This document shows positions 60,558-64,000 of a stretch of DNA of 64,000 nt, piece by piece. A program made the position numbers and the translations under genes. Source of the DNA: Floridanema aerugineum (lineage in GTDB: Bacteria; Cyanobacteriota; Cyanobacteriia; Cyanobacteriales; Aerosakkonemataceae). Every line of letters starts with the position of its first letter. The first letter of the stretch is position 1. Under the pieces are notes generated by a model, which was given only the letters and a program-made list of their open reading frames with translations, was not told the DNA's origin and ran no database searches. The stretch is taken from NCBI RefSeq assembly GCF_041929345.1, contig NZ_JBHFNQ010000164.1, positions 1-64,000 of the forward strand. The letters run 5' to 3'.

Positions 60558-61397
60558 TTGATTAACTGGATTCTAGAGGACGGTGTATTTGGCTGTTCGA
60601 TGGCTCCACTTGCAAATGAGATCGAGAAGCAAGGACACAATTTCAAGATCATTGATTACACCAGAGGCATCACAGACTATCAACGCTTCTTTCCCAAAAC
60701 AGAGTGCATCATCTTCTATGGATCGCTCCATATTGCTCAACAGATTCTAAGCCGCAATTTGTCTTGGATACCAGGAATTATTGGGACTATTGAAAATTAC
60801 CGTTGCACAAACTATTATCCTCATCTCAAACCTTGGTTGTTGAATGCCGAGGGTTATATTCTGCCCCTGTCGGAGTTGTCTTCTTCCGCCGTTGACAACC
60901 CTAAATTACGCCTTAGCCTTTCTGAGAGCAAACGTTTGTTTATCCGTCCCAACAGTCCGCTTAAACCTTTTGCAGGTGGGCTTTATTCTCCTGAAGAATT
61001 GACTGACTTAGACAGTTTCATGAAGCGCCACTATCTCGAAGATCCAAACATATTGGTAGTTGTTGCACCAGAAAAACCGATCGAAGCAGAGTGGCGAGTG
61101 ATTATTGCCCAAGGACAAATTTTATGTGCTTCTCAATATCGGCAGTTTGGAAAACCTTACTATCAATCTGGAATGCCTGAAGTTGTACAAAGAGTAGCCG
61201 AAGCGGTGGCACAACAACAATGGCAGCCTGACCCAATTTGGGTTTTAGATCTCTGTTGCTCTGATAATTTGGCTTACGTTCTTGAAATTAATTTTCTATC
61301 GTGTTCCGCCTTTTACAAATGTGATTTGAGTTCAGTTGTCACAGAAGCATCAAACATTGCCTGGAAGAAGTGGGTTGAGAGCTTGACTATAGTCTAA
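60558..61397 (+). CDS. ATP-grasp protein (R2K-like), TTG start
   Basis: 280 residues, translated from a TTG at 60558 preceded at suitable distance by GGGCGGGGG. The N-terminus INWILEDGVFGCSMAPLANEIEKQGH and the segment ILVVVAPEKPIEAEWRVIIAQGQILCASQYR resemble ATP-grasp R2K-clade proteins (Glu-Trp-Arg near residue 180). A later WVLDLCCSDNLAYVLEINFLSCSAFYKCD holds the acidic metal-binding residues. Such proteins may ligate carboxylates to amines or RNA ends; the role here is unknown. The fit is by eye. Confidence 0.7.
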   Translation: MINWILEDGVFGCSMAPLANEIEKQGHNFKIIDYTRGITDYQRFFPKTECIIFYGSLHIAQQILSRNLSWIPGIIGTIENYRCTNYYPHLKPWLLNAEGYILPLSELSSSAVDNPKLRLSLSESKRLFIRPNSPLKPFAGGLYSPEELTDLDSFMKRHYLEDPNILVVVAPEKPIEAEWRVIIAQGQILCASQYRQFGKPYYQSGMPEVVQRVAEAVAQQQWQPDPIWVLDLCCSDNLAYVLEINFLSCSAFYKCDLSSVVTEASNIAWKKWVESLTIV

Positions 61398-61435
61398 ACT
61401 CCAGTATTTACACCTACTTAAAAAAGTTAAAAGTT

Positions 61436-61503
61436 GTAGGGTGCGTAACTAGGCGGAAAATTATGGTGATTTACCAGGCATTGTGGTGTCTGACGCACCC
61501 TAC
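61436..61503. repeat. REP-like palindrome, GTAGGGTGCGT / CTGACGCACCCTAC subtype
   Basis: GTAGGGTGCGTAACTAGGCG and TGTCTGACGCACCCTAC form inverted ends around about 40 bases in the 178-bp gap before the phosphatase-fold gene. An AAAAAAGTTAAAAGTT motif occurs on both sides (about 61420 and 61540). Confidence 0.75.
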
Positions 61504-61575
61504 GGGATATAACTTCCAATAATCGTAATCACCTAATAAAAAAGTTAAAAGTTAAGATCGGTCTTTGAATACTTT

Positions 61576-62139
61576 ATGTATAAATTTGCTCCAGCCTCAG
61601 AGAATGAAACCATCGTGTTTGGCTCTGCTCGACCGGGATATAGCAACGAGCAAGTGAACGAGTGGATTGAATTTATGCACAATCAAGGTATTCAGCGTGT
61701 CTGTTGTTTGCTTCCTGAATCTCAACTAAGGCGCTATGCCAATTTACTCGACATTTACCGACAGAGCTTTGGACTCGATCGAGTTTGTTGGACACCGATC
61801 GAGGATTTTCACTTTGCTGACCCCGAAATGCTCATCCAGCAAATCTTACCGTTCTTGGCTGCTGCTAACCAGAATCATGAGAAGGTCGTTGTTCATTACT
61901 CTGGTGGCATTGGTCGCACAGGACACATTTTAGCAGCTTGGCTTGTGGCTGGACGAGGGTTATCTGGCAAAACTGCGATCGCAGCTGTCAAAAAAACTGG
62001 GAGAAATCCATCTGAAGCAGTCATCGCCGCTCTTTTCAAAGGTCGCAATCCTTGGCAAGTCGCTGCGGAACTGAACTCACTGCTCGATCGATGCCGTCGT
62101 TTTAGGGAACAGGGAACAGGAAACGGCTCTCCGTTTTAG
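61576..62139 (+). CDS. Protein-tyrosine-phosphatase-fold protein with Tyr replacing the catalytic Cys
   Basis: 187 residues. The P-loop reads VVVHYSGGIGRTGHILAAW (about 104-122): His107, Tyr108, then GGIGRTG with Arg114. In active PTPs the Tyr position is Cys (HCxxGxGRTG). The codon is TAC at 61897-61899; TGC would be the Cys codon, one base away. The general-acid loop IEDFHFADPE holds Asp residues at a usable place. Thus it is either a pseudophosphatase or carries a point change or error. The last residues derive from a short repeat. It follows the ATP-grasp gene. Confidence 0.83.
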   Translation: MYKFAPASENETIVFGSARPGYSNEQVNEWIEFMHNQGIQRVCCLLPESQLRRYANLLDIYRQSFGLDRVCWTPIEDFHFADPEMLIQQILPFLAAANQNHEKVVVHYSGGIGRTGHILAAWLVAGRGLSGKTAIAAVKKTGRNPSEAVIAALFKGRNPWQVAAELNSLLDRCRRFREQGTGNGSPF

Positions 62140-62141
62140 AT

Positions 62142-62178
62142 TACTCCCACCCAGTCCCCAGTACCCAATCCCCAGTCC
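62142..62178. repeat. Short tandem heptamer repeat (CCCCAGT-type)
   Basis: ACTCCCACCCAGTCCCCAGT then ACCCAATCCCCAGTCCCC is an imperfect relative of the STRR at 1298-1334, between two convergent genes. Confidence 0.8.
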
Positions 62179-62184
62179 CCAAAC

Positions 62185-63042
62185 TCAAGGATTCACCGCA
62201 TTAAATAAAGCCGAATAATCAGCCTCAGCAAGTCCCATTTCTTGAGCAATTTCTAAAATTTGTCGCACGCCTTCCAAACTGTGAGTATTTAAGTTATTTG
62301 ACTGCGCTTGATTGAGGAACAAATTTGTATCTTTGAGTAGATGTTTGGTCGGAAAATTGGGATTAGTAAAATCTCTTTCCAACATTCGCTTTAGTTTCTT
62401 GTCGAAAGTTGGTGCATATAAAGCACTTTGGCGTAAAAGTTCCATGAAAGTTTCTACTTCTACACCTTGTTTTTGGACTAAACTTAAACTCAAAGCAAAG
62501 GCAGTAGTTAGGGAAGCAATTAATTGATTCAGTGCTAATTTAACTGCCGCTGCTGTACCTACTGAACCAATTAAACGAGGTTCGGAACCAAAGTTTTGTA
62601 AGAGATTTGACCATTTCGCAAATTGTTCGGGAGTCGCCCCTACCATGACGATTAATTTACCAGCTTCGGCTTCGGGAATACTGCCTAAAACTGGTGCTTC
62701 TAAATACTCACCTCCAGCCGCAATTACTTGCTTTTCAATCTCTTGGCTTTCTTGCGGGGCAATGGTTCCCATTTGAATAATCGTTCGTCCTTTCAGTTCA
62801 GCTTTGGCACTTTCAGAAAGTACAGTTTGCTCAATGGCTGAAGCGTTGGTAAGCATTAAAATTGTACAATCGGAATTGGCGATCGCACTTTCCGGCGAAT
62901 CAACCACTTGAGCACCCGCTGCTTTCAATTCCTCCACCTTTGATGCAGTGCGATTGTAAACAACCACAGGTATTTTGGCACACAATAATCTTTGCACCAA
63001 AGGCTTACCCATTAACCCAGTTCCCAAAAATCCTACTTTCAT
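62185..63042 (-). CDS. NAD(P)-dependent oxidoreductase, 3-hydroxyisobutyrate dehydrogenase-like
   Basis: 285 residues. The Rossmann motif is VGFLGTGLMGKPLVQRLL; the substrate-site DAPVxGS-like motif is LEAPVLGSIPEAEAGKLIVMVGA; and the catalytic Lys lies in VKLALNQLIASLTTAFALSLSL. LLKDTNLFLNQAQ is the cofactor-side helix. It should oxidise a beta-hydroxy acid or reduce a semialdehyde (GLYR/HIBADH group). Substrate not known. Stand-alone minus-strand gene. Confidence 0.88.
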   Translation of the reverse strand: MKVGFLGTGLMGKPLVQRLLCAKIPVVVYNRTASKVEELKAAGAQVVDSPESAIANSDCTILMLTNASAIEQTVLSESAKAELKGRTIIQMGTIAPQESQEIEKQVIAAGGEYLEAPVLGSIPEAEAGKLIVMVGATPEQFAKWSNLLQNFGSEPRLIGSVGTAAAVKLALNQLIASLTTAFALSLSLVQKQGVEVETFMELLRQSALYAPTFDKKLKRMLERDFTNPNFPTKHLLKDTNLFLNQAQSNNLNTHSLEGVRQILEIAQEMGLAEADYSALFNAVNP

Positions 63043-63216
63043 CGACTACTAACCCGATCGCAACAACTTAAAGTTACACCTTCTTTGACAATTAATTGCG
63101 TTTGTAATCATTTAATTAAGTCTTATGTCAAAAGAATTATTGCAAATTTAAAGTATGTATTCTAGTATTTAATAATGGTTTTCTTAACCTGTTCTTTACC
63201 TGAAGGAGGTACAGAG

Positions 63217-63534
63217 ATGGCTCTAATGGACGATCTACTCAAGGGTTTAGCATTGGATAAAGTAATCTCTGGTGGTGGAGTTCCCGGTGCTGTAGTAGGT
63301 ATCGGCGCATTGTTGTTAGCACCCGTCTTAATTCCAGTGGTAGCTGGCGCAGGTAAACCTGTAGCCAAGGCTGTGATTAAAGAGGGAATTAAACTTTACG
63401 AAAAAGGTAAAGAGTCTTTTGCAGAAGTGGGAGAAGTTTTTGAAGATTTGATCGCAGAAGCTAAAGCAGAACTCGCAGAAGATGACAAAACTTCTACAAA
63501 TAACCAACCACAACCAATTGTTGTTAGTGACTGA
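63217..63534 (+). CDS. DUF5132 family protein
   Basis: 105 residues from ATG 63217, which follows GAAGGAGGTACAGAG; the upstream frame start at 63175 lies before this site. GVPGAVVGIGALLLAPVLIPVVAGAGKPVAKAVIKEG is the DUF5132 membrane-associated hairpin, and a negatively charged tail follows. Often next to HMA2 proteins in cyanobacteria, as here. Function unknown. Confidence 0.8.
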   Translation: MALMDDLLKGLALDKVISGGGVPGAVVGIGALLLAPVLIPVVAGAGKPVAKAVIKEGIKLYEKGKESFAEVGEVFEDLIAEAKAELAEDDKTSTNNQPQPIVVSD

Positions 63535-63570
63535 AGTCTCAAAGAGGCTTAATTGGATTTATGACAAGAA

Positions 63571-64000
63571 ATGAAACACACCCATATTGCTAGTAGTACT
63601 CCCAGCCGAACTAGGATAAAACTTTCTCAAAAACGTCGCAATGCTGATGAAATGGCGCGGATTGTCCATGCACTGAAAGAACATCCCCAGATTGTTGATA
63701 TTCGTCCGAATATTAACACTGGCAGCATTGTAATTTATCATGCTGAAAATGATGGAACTGTGGACAATATCCAAGCTGTTTTGCAGGATTTAGGCATCAT
63801 TTTGGGAGACATTTTTGATGTAGCAATAGTAGAGGGAAAGTCGGGAGTAGCAAAGGATTTAACTAATGCTATTTCTGACCTTAACCAAAGAGTTGGACAA
63901 GCAAGCGGCGGTGTAGTCGATTTGCGATTCTTGGTACCCGTTGGACTTGGTACGTTGGCAATTTATCAGTTACTCCAAAAAGGATGGCAATTTGAAACGG
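63571..64000 (+). CDS. HMA2 domain protein, N-terminal part (cut by window edge)
   Basis: From ATG 63571 the frame is open for 143 codons to the right edge. IASSTPSRTRIKLSQKRRNADEMARIVHALKEHPQIVDIRPNINTGSIVIYHAEN is an HMA2-like (heavy-metal-associated-related) ferredoxin fold; the family often has RxR instead of the CxxC metal site, as here. A second segment (VVDLRFLVPVGLGTLAIYQLL) looks like a membrane helix near residues 110-130. It pairs with the DUF5132 gene 36 bases upstream. Role unknown; the C-terminus is not in the window. Confidence 0.82.
   Translation, partial: MKHTHIASSTPSRTRIKLSQKRRNADEMARIVHALKEHPQIVDIRPNINTGSIVIYHAENDGTVDNIQAVLQDLGIILGDIFDVAIVEGKSGVAKDLTNAISDLNQRVGQASGGVVDLRFLVPVGLGTLAIYQLLQKGWQFET

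Overview
The window comes from a cyanobacterium, most likely a large-genome filamentous one. The octamer GCGATCGC (HIP1) recurs throughout, and so do cyanobacterial short tandem repeats and REP-like palindromes. Several genes are typical of cyanobacteria: a cyanobacterial-type GlgA, a DXCF-type GAF domain, Uma2 proteins, DUF6335, DUF5132/HMA2, and a hybrid kinase with many HAMP repeats. No rRNA, tRNA or CRISPR array was seen.

Layout. (1) 1-1330: the left edge cuts a TnpB-type IS element that has inserted into and truncated a leucine-rich-repeat gene. A small MITE-like inverted pair follows. (2) 1333-12366, minus strand: glycogen synthase, then a signalling operon read right to left: a 2039-residue poly-HAMP/GAF/histidine kinase with three receiver domains, CheR, CheB, and a REC-PAS-kinase. 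There is no MCP, CheA or CheW, so this is a chemosensory-like but probably non-chemotactic relay. (3) 12588-31136, mostly minus strand: a surface-glycan locus. It holds GT9 (heptosyltransferase-like), GT2 and GT4 glycosyltransferases, a radical SAM/SPASM enzyme, a NodU-type carbamoyltransferase, and the early ADP-heptose enzymes (GmhA fused to a GT4, a heptose kinase, GmhB). It is interrupted by a stress-type protein, a small DXCF GAF protein, a REP-associated tyrosine transposase (RAYT) sitting among its likely REP targets, DoxX, DUF1622, a metallophosphoesterase and a broken methyltransferase. Two more GT9 genes lie at 39522-41728. (4) 31380-35998: a fused restriction-modification enzyme followed by a BrnT/BrnA toxin-antitoxin pair on the same strand. 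(5) 36267-39440: a lipoxygenase and a PucR/CdaR-type regulator. (6) 42282-48513: a metallophosphoesterase, Dps, a RecX-like protein, a DUF62 SAM hydrolase-like protein, a GH13 amylase-type enzyme, and a decayed GH31 alpha-glucosidase. (7) 48632-54962: a run that looks like a stress-response island (DUF6335, DUF2267, a DJ-1/PfpI-ferritin-like fusion, SDR, phosphoribosyltransferase, a small exported protein, zinc alcohol dehydrogenase, a small protein, cupin). (8) 55504-64000: a membrane-anchored coiled-coil/TPR protein, two Uma2 proteins with small partners, a TTG-start ATP-grasp protein, a tyrosine-phosphatase-fold protein with Tyr in place of the catalytic Cys, a 3-hydroxyisobutyrate-dehydrogenase-like enzyme, and a DUF5132/HMA2 pair cut by the right edge.

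A theme throughout is the load of small repeats. At least four palindromic families occur, and they often form the ends of proteins: the C-termini of two glycosyltransferases, an apparent N-terminal extension of the PucR-type regulator, and an internal segment of the restriction enzyme. All functional statements are inferred from sequence motifs read by eye; no database search was run.
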